Shown piece after piece: positions 8,410-15,624 of a stretch of DNA of 49,328 bases (position 1 is the first letter of the stretch; every line of letters begins with the position of its first letter). A model generated the notes under the pieces. It saw only the letters and a program-made list of their open reading frames with translations. It did not search any database and had not been told where the DNA came from. The position numbers and the translations under genes are program-made. Origin of the DNA: Verrucomicrobiota bacterium (GTDB lineage: Bacteria; Verrucomicrobiota; Verrucomicrobiia; JABWAM01; JAHFSZ01); assembly GCA_023265515.1 (NCBI GenBank), contig JAHFSZ010000008.1:1-49328 (forward strand), in the 5' to 3' direction.

Positions 8410-8831
8410 TCCTTTTATTGTTGGCTTTCAATTTTACAGGAAAGACTCTGGATGATCAGGCGAGAACGCCTTCTCCTTCTCCCCACTCCCTCTCCCCACC
8501 CTCGACTTGAGAGAACAGGGTTTAGGCGCAGCCCCGGACCTTGTAAACACCAAATTCATTTCCAGTGACAATTCGCCCGCCTTTTCAGATCGGCTGATCC
8601 CGCTCTTTCCATCACTGGAGGCCAAGGGGAAAGCATCCAGTATGCCAAATTATAAAAATTGGATGTCGTTCTCTCCAAAACGCTTGCAAAAAGCGCCAAA
8701 TAAAGTTTCATTAGAGCTTGAAAGGGGCTTCAAGCTTCCTGACAAAGCGTTGGTCGTGCTGTAGATTTTTTATCAACCTGACCAGTTTTAAACGTCCGAC
8801 TGGATTGAAGAAAGACTGAATTGACCACGCC
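8410..8831. other. 422-base divergent intergenic region, glnA / FHA gene
   Basis: No convincing gene lies here. A frame at 8507-8764 is open, but it has no ribosome-binding site, has low-complexity composition and resembles no family. The region holds a pyrimidine-rich stretch near 8475-8500. Two small hairpins precede the FHA gene: CGCTT/AAGCG near 8681-8697, and a perfect 8-bp AGCTTGAA (8715-8722) / TTCAAGCT (8729-8736). It must contain the promoters of both divergent genes, but I could not place -35/-10 boxes with confidence. Confidence 0.5.
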
Positions 8832-9341
8832 ATGGCAAGGCTAGTAACCATTTCCGAAACACTGGAAGGCAAGGTTTTCGAGCTCACCGAAGACAAGCTC
8901 ACCATTGGACGGCTGCCCGATAACTCCCTTCGGATCGAGGAAAACTCCGTTTCCGGCCATCACGCGGTCCTGACCCTGAGCCGCGATGATTATTCGGTTC
9001 GCGATCTCAATTCGACCAACGGGACACGCGTCAACGGCCAGAAGGTCGTGGAGGCGAAACTTATCAATAGTGACATTCTCACGCTGGGCCATGTCGAACT
9101 GCGCTACGAGTCCGACACCAAGAAGAACACCAAGCCCCTGCCTCCGCCCCGCAAGGGAATCGATCTTTCCGAAACCAGCCCGATCAACTACAAGCCGCCG
9201 CCCAAGTCGTTCACAAGCGCCTCGCCGTTCAAAAAAAAGAAAGGGCCCGAAAAACTCTTCCAGTACTCCATGATGGGGATTGGCGGCGCCATCGTCATCC
9301 TGATTATCATCATTCTGTACCGGCTTTTTTTCGGCACTTAG
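8832..9341 (+). CDS. Tail-anchored FHA-domain protein
   Basis: A 169-residue protein. Residues about 5-95 form a forkhead-associated domain, which binds phosphothreonine peptides: LTIGRLPDNSLRI (Gly-Arg of the first loop), SVSGHHAVL (Ser and His) and DLNSTNGTRVNG (Asn-Gly) are all present. A proline- and lysine-rich linker (about 100-140) leads to a single hydrophobic C-terminal segment (GGAIVILIIIILYRLFF), so the FHA domain should face the cytoplasm. No Ser/Thr kinase lies in this window, so the phosphorylated partner is elsewhere. The gene precedes the NifS-like/Mrp pair, separated by a palindromic repeat at its stop codon. Confidence 0.88.
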   Translation: MARLVTISETLEGKVFELTEDKLTIGRLPDNSLRIEENSVSGHHAVLTLSRDDYSVRDLNSTNGTRVNGQKVVEAKLINSDILTLGHVELRYESDTKKNTKPLPPPRKGIDLSETSPINYKPPPKSFTSASPFKKKKGPEKLFQYSMMGIGGAIVILIIIILYRLFFGT

Positions 9342-9350
9342 CCCTTTGGG

Positions 9351-9440
9351 CGGTTTACGGTGAACCGTGTACCGTTGACCGGGATTTCCCTGTGTTAATA
9401 ACCCTTCCCACTGTTCACGGTAAACGGTGAACGGTAAACG
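9351..9440. repeat. Palindromic intergenic repeat, GGTAAACGGTGAACGG family
   Basis: The left arm (9351-9383) is built from CGGTTTACGGTGAACCG-type units and the right arm (about 9409-9440) from their reverse complement, CGGTAAACGGTGAACGG, so the RNA can fold into a long imperfect hairpin. It begins 9 bases after the FHA stop codon. The same family recurs at 29891-29970. A further short tandem repeat, CGCTGTACGCTGTACGC, follows at about 9460-9482. Confidence 0.8.
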
Positions 9441-9494
9441 ACCAGGCGTTTTTCCCGCTGTACGCTGTACGCTGTACGCAGTACCTATAAGGGA

Positions 9495-10697
9495 ATGGCA
9501 TCCTCCAAGAGAGAAGTTTACCTCGACCACCAGGCGGCAACATCGATCTTGCCTGAAGTGCTCGACGCGATGCGGCCCTTTTTCTCGGAATGTTTCGGCA
9601 ATGCCGGGAGCCAGCATCGACACGGGCTTCTGGCACGAGACGCGGTGGAGAACGCCCGCCGGCAGGTCGCGGAGCTGATCCACGCCGAAAGTTCGGATGA
9701 TGTGATCTTTACTTCCGGCGGAACCGAATCGGCCAATCTAGCCGTGAAGGGGACCGCGCTTGCAGCCCTGGCGAACAATCGTGGCGATCACATCGTGATC
9801 TCTTCCACGGAGCATCCTTCGGTGCTGAACTCCTGTCTCTTTCTCGAAGAGCTAGGGTTTCACTGCACCCGGCTTGGCTGTGATTCCGAAGGGCTGGTTT
9901 CTCCGGAAGATGTGACGCGCGCGATCACCGACAAGACCATTCTGGTGGCCATCCATCTTGCCAACCACGACATCGGCGCGATCCAGCCCATCGAACAGAT
10001 CAGCCGTGTGACTCGCGACAAAGGCGTGCCGATCTTCTGTGACGCGGCCACCGCCGGAGGTTGGCTGCCCATCGACGTCCAAAAGCTCGGAATCCAGCTT
10101 CTCTCGCTGGCGCCTCATCGTTTTTACGGACCCAAGGGCGTCGGCATCCTCTACCGCCATCGGCAGGCGCGGATCGAAAACCTCATCCACGGAGGAAAAC
10201 AGGAAGGCGGCAAGCGCGCCGGCACCGAAAATGTTCCGGGAATCGTCGGGGCCGGCAGCGCGTGCCAGATCGCCGGCCGAGAGCTCGGCGAGCGCCACCC
10301 TCGCGCGTTGAGACTCCAGAAAAAGCTGGCCGAGGGGCTGCTCCGCCGCATTCCGTCCAGCCGGCTCAACGGCCCGCCGCCCGGTCCCCGAAGGCTCAGC
10401 ACCAATGTGAATGTGAGCATCGAAGGCATCGAGGGCGAGAGCCTGCTCTTGCTCTGCGACATGCAGGGCATCGCCCTCGCCAGCGGGCCCAGCTGCGTGA
10501 CGCAAAACATGAAGATCTCCCACGTTCTTCAGGCGATCGGCTTGAACGAAGCCCAGGCGCGCGGCAACATTCTCATGACGCTTGGCAGGGACAACACGGA
10601 GACCGACATCGATTACGTTCTGGACACTCTCCCCGGCCTTGTCGAAAAATTGCGGTCGATGTCGCCCTCCTGGGACGATGGCGGGCAAAAGGTGTAA
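9495..10697 (+). CDS. Cysteine desulfurase-like protein lacking the PLP lysine
   Basis: A 400-residue protein clearly of the NifS/IscS class-V aminotransferase family: YLDHQAATSILPEV, FTSGGTESANLAVKG, STEHPSVL (H107), GGKQEGGKRAGTENV and the catalytic-cysteine loop SGPSCVTQ (C334). At the place of the PLP Schiff-base lysine the protein reads LAPHRFYGPKG, so Arg209 replaces the invariant lysine of S-x-HK-x-x-GPKG. Two further PLP contacts differ from E. coli IscS: Gln183 is Thr186 (DAAT) and Asn155 is His158 (NHD). The codon is CGT, not a one-base change from a lysine codon. It is unlikely to be an ordinary desulfurase; it could be a sulfur carrier, a regulator or a non-catalytic partner. An Mrp-like ATPase gene follows 21 bases later. 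Confidence 0.88.
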   Translation: MASSKREVYLDHQAATSILPEVLDAMRPFFSECFGNAGSQHRHGLLARDAVENARRQVAELIHAESSDDVIFTSGGTESANLAVKGTALAALANNRGDHIVISSTEHPSVLNSCLFLEELGFHCTRLGCDSEGLVSPEDVTRAITDKTILVAIHLANHDIGAIQPIEQISRVTRDKGVPIFCDAATAGGWLPIDVQKLGIQLLSLAPHRFYGPKGVGILYRHRQARIENLIHGGKQEGGKRAGTENVPGIVGAGSACQIAGRELGERHPRALRLQKKLAEGLLRRIPSSRLNGPPPGPRRLSTNVNVSIEGIEGESLLLLCDMQGIALASGPSCVTQNMKISHVLQAIGLNEAQARGNILMTLGRDNTETDIDYVLDTLPGLVEKLRSMSPSWDDGGQKV

Positions 10698-10718
10698 AGT
10701 TTATCATATAAGGGAAAA

Positions 10719-11783
10719 ATGGTGACGGAAGAAGAAATCAGAAAAGCGCTCGAGGAAGTGAAATATCCGGGCTTCACCAGGAACATTGTCTCGTTCGGCA
10801 TGGTCAAAAAAATCGGGATTGAAGATTCCACCGTCGACCTTGTGCTGGGACTGACGACTTCCGACAAAACCGTCACGGAGCGAATCCGCTTAGATGTCGA
10901 GGCCGCACTCAGAAAAGTCTCAGGGATCAAAACGGTCAACCTGACCATCCATCTGCAGAATCCCCAAATCCCGGCCCAGGGACCGGGTCAACAGGCTGGT
11001 ATTCCAGGAGTCAGGCACGCGGTCGCGGTTGCCAGCGGCAAGGGCGGCGTCGGCAAGTCGACGGTGTCCGTCAATCTTGCGATCGCGCTCCAACAGAGCG
11101 GCGCGCGCGTCGGTCTTCTCGATTGCGACGTGTACGGGCCGAGTATCCCGATGATGATGGGCGTTCATCAGAAACCCGGGATCGCGGGTGATAAGCTCGA
11201 GCCGCTGTCGAACTTCGGCATCAGGCTCATGTCGATGGGGTTTTTGGTTGATGAGGATTCTCCGGTCATCTGGCGCGGACCGATGATCATGAAGACTGTT
11301 CAGCAGTTCTCGCGCAACGTGAACTGGGGCAAACTCGATTATTTGATCATCGACCTGCCACCAGGGACCGGCGACACGCAGCTTTCGCTTTGCCAGACCC
11401 TGCCGCTGAGCGGCGCCGTGATGGTGACGACTCCGCAGGAGGTCGCGCTGATCGATGTGCGCAAAGCGGCAGCGATGTTTCGCAAGGTGAATGTCCCCAT
11501 TCTCGGTATCGTCGAAAACATGAGCACTTTCATCTGTCCCAGTGATCAGAAACGCTATGACATCTTCGGCGCCGGCGGCGGGCGCAGGGAGGCCGAACGT
11601 ACAGGGGTGCCCTTTCTCGGAGAGATTCCCATCACCATGGAGATCCGTCAGGGCGGCGACCAGGGTCTGCCCGTGATGGTGGCCGCTCCCGAATCCATCC
11701 CGGGCAAGGCGTTCGCGGGTGTGGCCCAAGCGCTCCGACGCCAGCTCGAAGGCGACTCAGGATCAAGGGCGGGGCCCTCCTGA
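10719..11783 (+). CDS. Mrp/ApbC-type P-loop ATPase, CxxC incomplete
   Basis: A 354-residue protein with an N-terminal MIP18/DUF59 domain (about 1-80) and a MinD/ParA-like ATPase domain. The deviant Walker A is SGKGGVGKST (residues 106-115), followed by LLDCDVYGPSIPMMMG and LIIDLPPGTGD. Mrp/ApbC proteins act as iron-sulfur carriers, and the cluster is usually held by a CxxC near residue 270. Here the segment reads FICPSDQKRYDIFG, so Cys273 remains but the second cysteine is Asp. Not every family member keeps CxxC, so loss of cluster binding is an inference. The gene follows the NifS-like gene in one likely transcript. Confidence 0.9.
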   Translation: MVTEEEIRKALEEVKYPGFTRNIVSFGMVKKIGIEDSTVDLVLGLTTSDKTVTERIRLDVEAALRKVSGIKTVNLTIHLQNPQIPAQGPGQQAGIPGVRHAVAVASGKGGVGKSTVSVNLAIALQQSGARVGLLDCDVYGPSIPMMMGVHQKPGIAGDKLEPLSNFGIRLMSMGFLVDEDSPVIWRGPMIMKTVQQFSRNVNWGKLDYLIIDLPPGTGDTQLSLCQTLPLSGAVMVTTPQEVALIDVRKAAAMFRKVNVPILGIVENMSTFICPSDQKRYDIFGAGGGRREAERTGVPFLGEIPITMEIRQGGDQGLPVMVAAPESIPGKAFAGVAQALRRQLEGDSGSRAGPS

Positions 11784-11871
11784 TTCCACGATTTTAGGGC
11801 TGTTTTAGGCCCTTTCCTGCCGAATAACTTCCCACGGCCCGCGTCCAATAAACGCACGCAAGAAGATCGGT

Positions 11872-11900
11872 TTGATCCCTGTGGAACGCGGGTTTATATT
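11872..11900 (+). promoter_or_regulatory. Sigma-70-type promoter
   Basis: TTGATC (11872-11877) and TATATT (11895-11900) are separated by exactly 17 bases, a good match to -35 TTGACA and -10 TATAAT. Transcription would start near 11907, leaving about 50 bases before the preferred ATG at 11956 of the downstream gene. Confidence 0.6.
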
Positions 11901-11955
11901 ATTTCAGGAAATGAATGAATGTGTCAAAATCCTGAAAAAGAGGAGCCGTCGCCCG

Positions 11956-12339
11956 ATGGACCGGAAGGAGTTGAGTGCTGGCCGTTTTCATAAGTACCTG
12001 AAAATGACCAACTTACCCCATCATGGCGGCCTCTTGAATTGTGAAAACAAAGTTGACACTCCGGGCATTTCGCCCAATTGTATCGAAATCAAGCTGGCCC
12101 ACTCCGAAGGAATTTCCGTGGATGATAAGTCTGAAGAGCTCCTGAAGAAATCGACTCTGTACAAGGAGTTTCTGGCAGAGCGGGAGGAGATTTTGCGCCA
12201 TAAGTGGCTTGAGAGCGAAAAGGCCGGTCACGACATCGGTTTCGAGCGCGCCCTTCTGGACTGGATTGTCAAACATCGCTCCCATTGGCGCCGCGAGCGG
12301 TCGAAAAAGCCCGGTGCCATCGAGCCCAGACAGGGCTGA
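11956..12339 (+). CDS. Small conserved-type protein of unknown function
   Basis: A 127-residue soluble, basic protein. I start it at ATG 11956, which has GAGGAG about 11 bases upstream and lies downstream of a clear promoter. The in-frame ATG at 11911 would be almost leaderless, and an earlier TTG coincides with the -35 box. The C-terminal half, with EILRHKWLESEKAGHDIGFE followed by ALLDWIVKHR, resembles the 'H+W..SE.aGrDvG...A...+' motif that I associate with DUF4032 proteins and other short bacterial proteins. The function is not known. It stands alone between the Mrp-like gene and the pyr leader. Confidence 0.7.
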   Translation: MDRKELSAGRFHKYLKMTNLPHHGGLLNCENKVDTPGISPNCIEIKLAHSEGISVDDKSEELLKKSTLYKEFLAEREEILRHKWLESEKAGHDIGFERALLDWIVKHRSHWRRERSKKPGAIEPRQG

Positions 12340-12381
12340 TCAGAGGTCCCAGGAACTATTCGGTTCTTATCAGATCGGGTA

Positions 12382-12417
12382 GATCCTTCGACTCCGCTGC
12401 GCTTCGCTCAGGATGAC
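12382..12417. repeat. Dispersed repeat, CTTCGACTCCGCT...CAGGATGAC family
   Basis: The stretch reads GATCCTTCGACTCCGCT, then GCGCTTCGCTCAGGATGAC. A related copy in inverse orientation occurs at about 43431-43460 (ATCCTGAGCGGAGTCGAAGGAT). It lies between the unknown gene and the pyr leader and has no coding potential. Confidence 0.6.
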
Positions 12418-12452
12418 GATGGTTCCATCCATCGTCAGTTTTTGGTTGCGTT

Positions 12453-12468
12453 CCTCCCCTGCGGGAGG
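12453..12468. repeat. Short perfect hairpin in the pyr leader region
   Basis: CCTCCC (12453-12458) and GGGAGG (12463-12468) flank a 4-base loop. It lies 25 bases before the PyrR-binding stem-loop. No T run follows, so it is probably not a terminator; it may belong to the neighbouring repeat. Confidence 0.4.
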
Positions 12469-12492
12469 CACGTTGCTGGTTGAACATACAAA

Positions 12493-12523
12493 CCTTTAAC
12501 CCGATCCAGCGAGGTCGGAAAGG
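12493..12523 (+). promoter_or_regulatory. PyrR-binding stem-loop (pyr leader)
   Basis: The sequence folds as a lower stem CCTTT/AAAGG, an AAC internal bulge, an upper stem CCGA/TCGG and the loop region TCCAGCGAGG. This fits the PyrR binding-loop consensus ARUCCnGnGAGGYU seen in pyr attenuators (established for Bacillus). It lies 120 bases before pyrR, the first gene of the pyrimidine operon. A weak GGCGG/CCGCC hairpin followed by a T-rich stretch at about 12561-12600 could be the terminator that it competes with. Expected effect: uridine nucleotides promote PyrR binding and reduce operon expression. Confidence 0.75.
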
Positions 12524-12643
12524 AAACCGAGTGAAAAGCCGCTCCACGGATGGCCTGTCTGGCGGGTCTGTCTCTACCGCCTGCAAGTTTCTTTTCTTTC
12601 ATCCTTCACCATTCCGCACACTTTCCAGCGCGGAGGCCTCGGC

Positions 12644-13183
12644 ATGATGGTGACCATCCTCAACGCCGACGCGATCAACCGCGCCCTGACGCGCATCGCC
12701 CACGAGATCGTGGAACACAACCCGAAGGTCGAGACTCTCTTTCTGGTCGGTCTTCAGACGCGCGGCGTTTTTCTGGCCGAACGGCTCGCGAAGAAAATCA
12801 GGGAGATTGCCCAGCAGGAGGTACCGACGGCCAAGCTCGACATCACCTTCCACAGGGACGATCTGAACCTCCGCCCGGAACTGCCGGTTCCCAAGAGCAC
12901 CAATATCGAAATGAGCCTTGATGGCAGGAATGTCATCCTTGTCGATGACGTGATCTTTCATGGCAGGTCCATTCGGGCCGGGCTGGATGCTCTTGGCGAC
13001 CATGGCCGGCCAACGACGATTCAGCTGGCAGTCCTGATCGACCGCGGCCACCGGGAACTGCCGATCCGGCCCGACTACGTCGGAAAGAACGTTCCCACTT
13101 CCCTGAGAGAGAATGTCGTCGTCCGGCTGACCGAGGAGGATGGGAAGGACGAAGTCCTCATTGAAAAGAATCCAGAACCCTGA
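12644..13183 (+). CDS. pyrR: Pyrimidine operon regulator / uracil phosphoribosyltransferase PyrR
   Basis: A 179-residue member of the phosphoribosyltransferase fold. The PRPP-binding loop NVILVDDVIFHGRSIRAGLD is canonical, followed by LIDRGHRELPIRPDYVGKN, typical of PyrR. The N-terminal region carries the family 'I.R...RIahEI.E' helix. PyrR binds a leader hairpin in pyr mRNA when UMP is abundant, and a fitting hairpin lies 120 bases upstream. GGAGG precedes the ATG; an ATG three bases later is equally possible. The last residues (NPEP) and the stop codon lie at the edge of a palindromic repeat that separates pyrR from pyrB. Confidence 0.95.
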   Translation: MMVTILNADAINRALTRIAHEIVEHNPKVETLFLVGLQTRGVFLAERLAKKIREIAQQEVPTAKLDITFHRDDLNLRPELPVPKSTNIEMSLDGRNVILVDDVIFHGRSIRAGLDALGDHGRPTTIQLAVLIDRGHRELPIRPDYVGKNVPTSLRENVVVRLTEEDGKDEVLIEKNPEP

Positions 13184-13185
13184 AC

Positions 13186-13257
13186 TCAGAACCCAGAAGG
13201 GAACCCGGAAGATCACAACAAAGACCGCAGAAAGGAATTCCGAGTTCTGGGTTCTGA
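13186..13257. repeat. Palindromic intergenic repeat, CAGAACCCAGAA family
   Basis: A perfect 13-bp inverted repeat pairs TCAGAACCCAGAA (13186-13198) with TTCTGGGTTCTGA (13245-13257). It continues with tandem GAATTCTGAATTCTGA units to about 13270. It starts 3 bases after the pyrR stop and ends just before the pyrB ATG, so it lies inside the operon transcript. Confidence 0.8.
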
Positions 13258-13276
13258 ATTCTGAATTCTGAAAAAT

Positions 13277-14260
13277 ATGCAATGGCTGCGAAAACACCTG
13301 CTGACGATCCGGGAGCTGAGCGTCGATGAAATCACCGCCGCCCTCGACACGGCCGCTTCTTTCAAGGAAGTCTCATCACGGCAGATCAAGAAGGTCCCCG
13401 CCCTCCGCGGCAAGACCGTCGTCAATCTCTTCCTCGAGCCTAGCACGCGCACCCGCGTCTCCTTCGAACTCGCGGCCAAGCGCTTGAGCGCCGACGTGAT
13501 CAATATTTCCGCCCCGGCAAGCAGCATCACCAAGGGCGAGACGCTGAAGGATACGGCCAAGAATATTGAGGCTCTGAACGCGGATTTCATCATCCTCCGC
13601 CATTCGGCGCCAGGCTCGCCGAAATTTCTGGCCGACAGGCTCAATGCCAGCATCATCAACGCCGGCGACGGATCGCATGAGCACCCGACACAGGCCCTGC
13701 TTGACGTCTTCACCATCCGCGAAAAACTCGGGCGCATCGACGGGCTGAACGTCATGATTCTCGGCGATATTTTGTTCAGCCGCGTTGCGCGCTCCAATAT
13801 CTGGGCGCTCACGAAGCTCGGGGCGAACGTGACGCTGGTCGGCCCCTCGACCCTTGTGCCGAGGGAGTTCGAGGAGATGGGCGTGCGGATCTCCTACAAA
13901 CTGGACGAGGAGCTTGAAAAAGCCGACGTCATCAACCTGCTTCGCATCCAGCATGAGCGGCAGCGCAAAGCCTTTTTTCCTAGCATCGGTGAATACACAT
14001 CCGTCTTTGGCCTCACCTTGAAAAGGTTTCAGAGGACCAAGCCCGGAGTGTTGATCATGCACCCGGGGCCGATCAATCGCGGAGTCGAAATCGCCAATGA
14101 GGTCGCCGACGGCGCACGCTCGGTGGTCCTCGAACAGGTGACCAATGGTCTGGCGATGCGCATGGCCGTCCTCTACCTGACCAACAACGCACAGGTCGGC
14201 ACGCGGCCGGGTGCGACGCCTCCCGAGGTGCTCCCGATGAAAGAGGACGAACCATCTTGA
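13277..14260 (+). CDS. pyrB: Aspartate carbamoyltransferase catalytic chain
   Basis: A 327-residue enzyme joining carbamoyl phosphate and aspartate. The carbamoyl-phosphate loop LFLEPSTRTRVSFELA is at residues 52-67. It is followed by ITKGETLKDT (mobile loop with Lys), GDGSHEHPTQALLD, and the aspartate-domain motif MHPGPINRGVE. The length matches PyrB of PyrR-regulated operons, and no regulatory chain pyrI is present. Its final bases overlap the TTG start of pyrC (TTGA), indicating translational coupling. Confidence 0.97.
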   Translation: MQWLRKHLLTIRELSVDEITAALDTAASFKEVSSRQIKKVPALRGKTVVNLFLEPSTRTRVSFELAAKRLSADVINISAPASSITKGETLKDTAKNIEALNADFIILRHSAPGSPKFLADRLNASIINAGDGSHEHPTQALLDVFTIREKLGRIDGLNVMILGDILFSRVARSNIWALTKLGANVTLVGPSTLVPREFEEMGVRISYKLDEELEKADVINLLRIQHERQRKAFFPSIGEYTSVFGLTLKRFQRTKPGVLIMHPGPINRGVEIANEVADGARSVVLEQVTNGLAMRMAVLYLTNNAQVGTRPGATPPEVLPMKEDEPS

Positions 14261-15537
14261 AAGACATCATCCTAAGAGGAGGCCGAGTCATCGATCCGGC
14301 AACTCACACGGACGAGGTCCGCGATATTTTCATCCACGGCGGCAGGATTTCGTCTGTGGAGGAAGTCAAGGTTGACGCCGCCCAGGTGATCGAAGCCAAG
14401 GGCCTGGTTGTCGCCCCCGGCCTGATCGACATCCACGTGCATCTGCGCGAACCCGGACAAACCTCCAAGGAGACCATCGAAACCGGTTCGAAGGCGGCGG
14501 CGCGCGGCGGATTCACCAGCATCGTCTGCATGCCCAACACCTCGCCGCCGATCGACAACGCGGGCGCTGTGGAGTTCATCAAAGCGCGCGTCCGCGATGA
14601 GGCTGTCGTCAACATCTATCCAACCGGCGGCATCACCGTCGGGCTGGAGGGCGAGGAGATGACCCAGATGGGTTCGCTCAAACGCGCCGGCGTTGTCGCC
14701 CTGACGGATGACGGCAGGTGCGTCCAGAACAACGAAGTGATGCGACGCGCCATCGAGTACGCCAAGATGTTCGAACTGCCAATCATGGACCATTGCCAGG
14801 ATTATGATCTTGCAGGGACCGGGGTCGTCAACGAAGGCGTCTGGTCGATGAAGCTGGGTCTCTCCGGCTGGCCTGCCATCGCCGAAGAAATGATCGTCGC
14901 GCGTAACTGCCTCCTGGCCGAAAAAATCGGCTGGAAAATCCACTGCCAGCACGTCTCGACCGCGGGATCGGTGCGACTGTTGCGGGAAGCCAGAAAACGG
15001 GGGATCCCCATCTTCGGCGAGGTTTGCCCGCATCACATCGCGCTCACCGACGCCGCAATCCAGGATTTCGACACCAACACCAAAATAAACCCGCCCTTGC
15101 GCTCCGAGAAGGACGTGGCCGCCCTGCTGGAAGGGATCGCGGACGGCACGCTCTCAATCCTGGCCAGCGACCACGCGCCGCATTGCGATTACGAGAAGGA
15201 AGTCGAGTTCGATGATGCGCCCTTCGGAATCATCGGCCTGGAGACGGAGCTCGGGCTTTTCCTGACATTACTCGTCCACAAAAAAATCATTACCCTCCCC
15301 GACTTGATTTCGCGTTACACGACGAATCCAGCGCAGTTGCTGGCCCTTCCCAAGGGAACGCTCTCAGCGAAGGCCGAGGCTGACATCACGATCATCGACC
15401 CGGATCGCGAGTGGACCGTGAACAAGGAGGAATCGGCAAGCAAGTCGCGCAATACCCCATTCCACGGCTGGAAATTGAAGGGAAAGGCGGTGGTGACCAT
15501 TGTTGGAGGCAAGGTCGTCTTCGACGACCGAGCATAG
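14257..15537 (+). CDS. pyrC: Dihydroorotase
   Basis: A 426-residue type-I (class I) dihydroorotase closing carbamoyl aspartate to dihydroorotate. The metal-binding motif GLIDIHVHLREPGQ is near residue 60. MPNTSPPID, further histidines at MDHCQD and CQHVSTAGS, and the active-site aspartate in ILASDHAPH are all in place, so this is the catalytic rather than the inactive PyrC' form. The start is TTG at 14257, overlapping the pyrB stop by four bases, with GAGG upstream. The stop codon TAG forms the edge of the palindromic repeat before carA. Confidence 0.97.
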   Translation: MKDIILRGGRVIDPATHTDEVRDIFIHGGRISSVEEVKVDAAQVIEAKGLVVAPGLIDIHVHLREPGQTSKETIETGSKAAARGGFTSIVCMPNTSPPIDNAGAVEFIKARVRDEAVVNIYPTGGITVGLEGEEMTQMGSLKRAGVVALTDDGRCVQNNEVMRRAIEYAKMFELPIMDHCQDYDLAGTGVVNEGVWSMKLGLSGWPAIAEEMIVARNCLLAEKIGWKIHCQHVSTAGSVRLLREARKRGIPIFGEVCPHHIALTDAAIQDFDTNTKINPPLRSEKDVAALLEGIADGTLSILASDHAPHCDYEKEVEFDDAPFGIIGLETELGLFLTLLVHKKIITLPDLISRYTTNPAQLLALPKGTLSAKAEADITIIDPDREWTVNKEESASKSRNTPFHGWKLKGKAVVTIVGGKVVFDDRA

Positions 15538-15538
15538 A

Positions 15539-15616
15539 GCGGATAGCGGATAGCGTATGGAAGCTCGCACACATTTTCATTTGTTTCCTATCCACCATAC
15601 GCTATACGCTAACCGC
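15539..15616. repeat. Palindromic intergenic repeat, GCGGATAGCGTATGG family
   Basis: The left arm GCGGATAGCGGATAGCG with TATGG (15539-15560) pairs imperfectly with CCATACGCTATACGC (15595-15609) and what follows. An exact 8-bp core GCGTATGG/CCATACGC lies at 15553-15560 and 15595-15602. It starts at the pyrC stop codon and ends just before carA. Related copies are at 19754-19848 and 49207-49288. Confidence 0.82.
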
Positions 15617-15624
15617 CCAAAAAT

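Noticed and set aside
8507-8764. 85-codon open frame before the FHA gene
   Set aside because: It has no ribosome-binding site, no family resemblance, and lies in a region with hairpins that is more likely regulatory.
9341-9495. Insertion-sequence ends
   Set aside because: The inverted arms are short tandem units with no transposase or target duplication; they fit a palindromic repeat family better.
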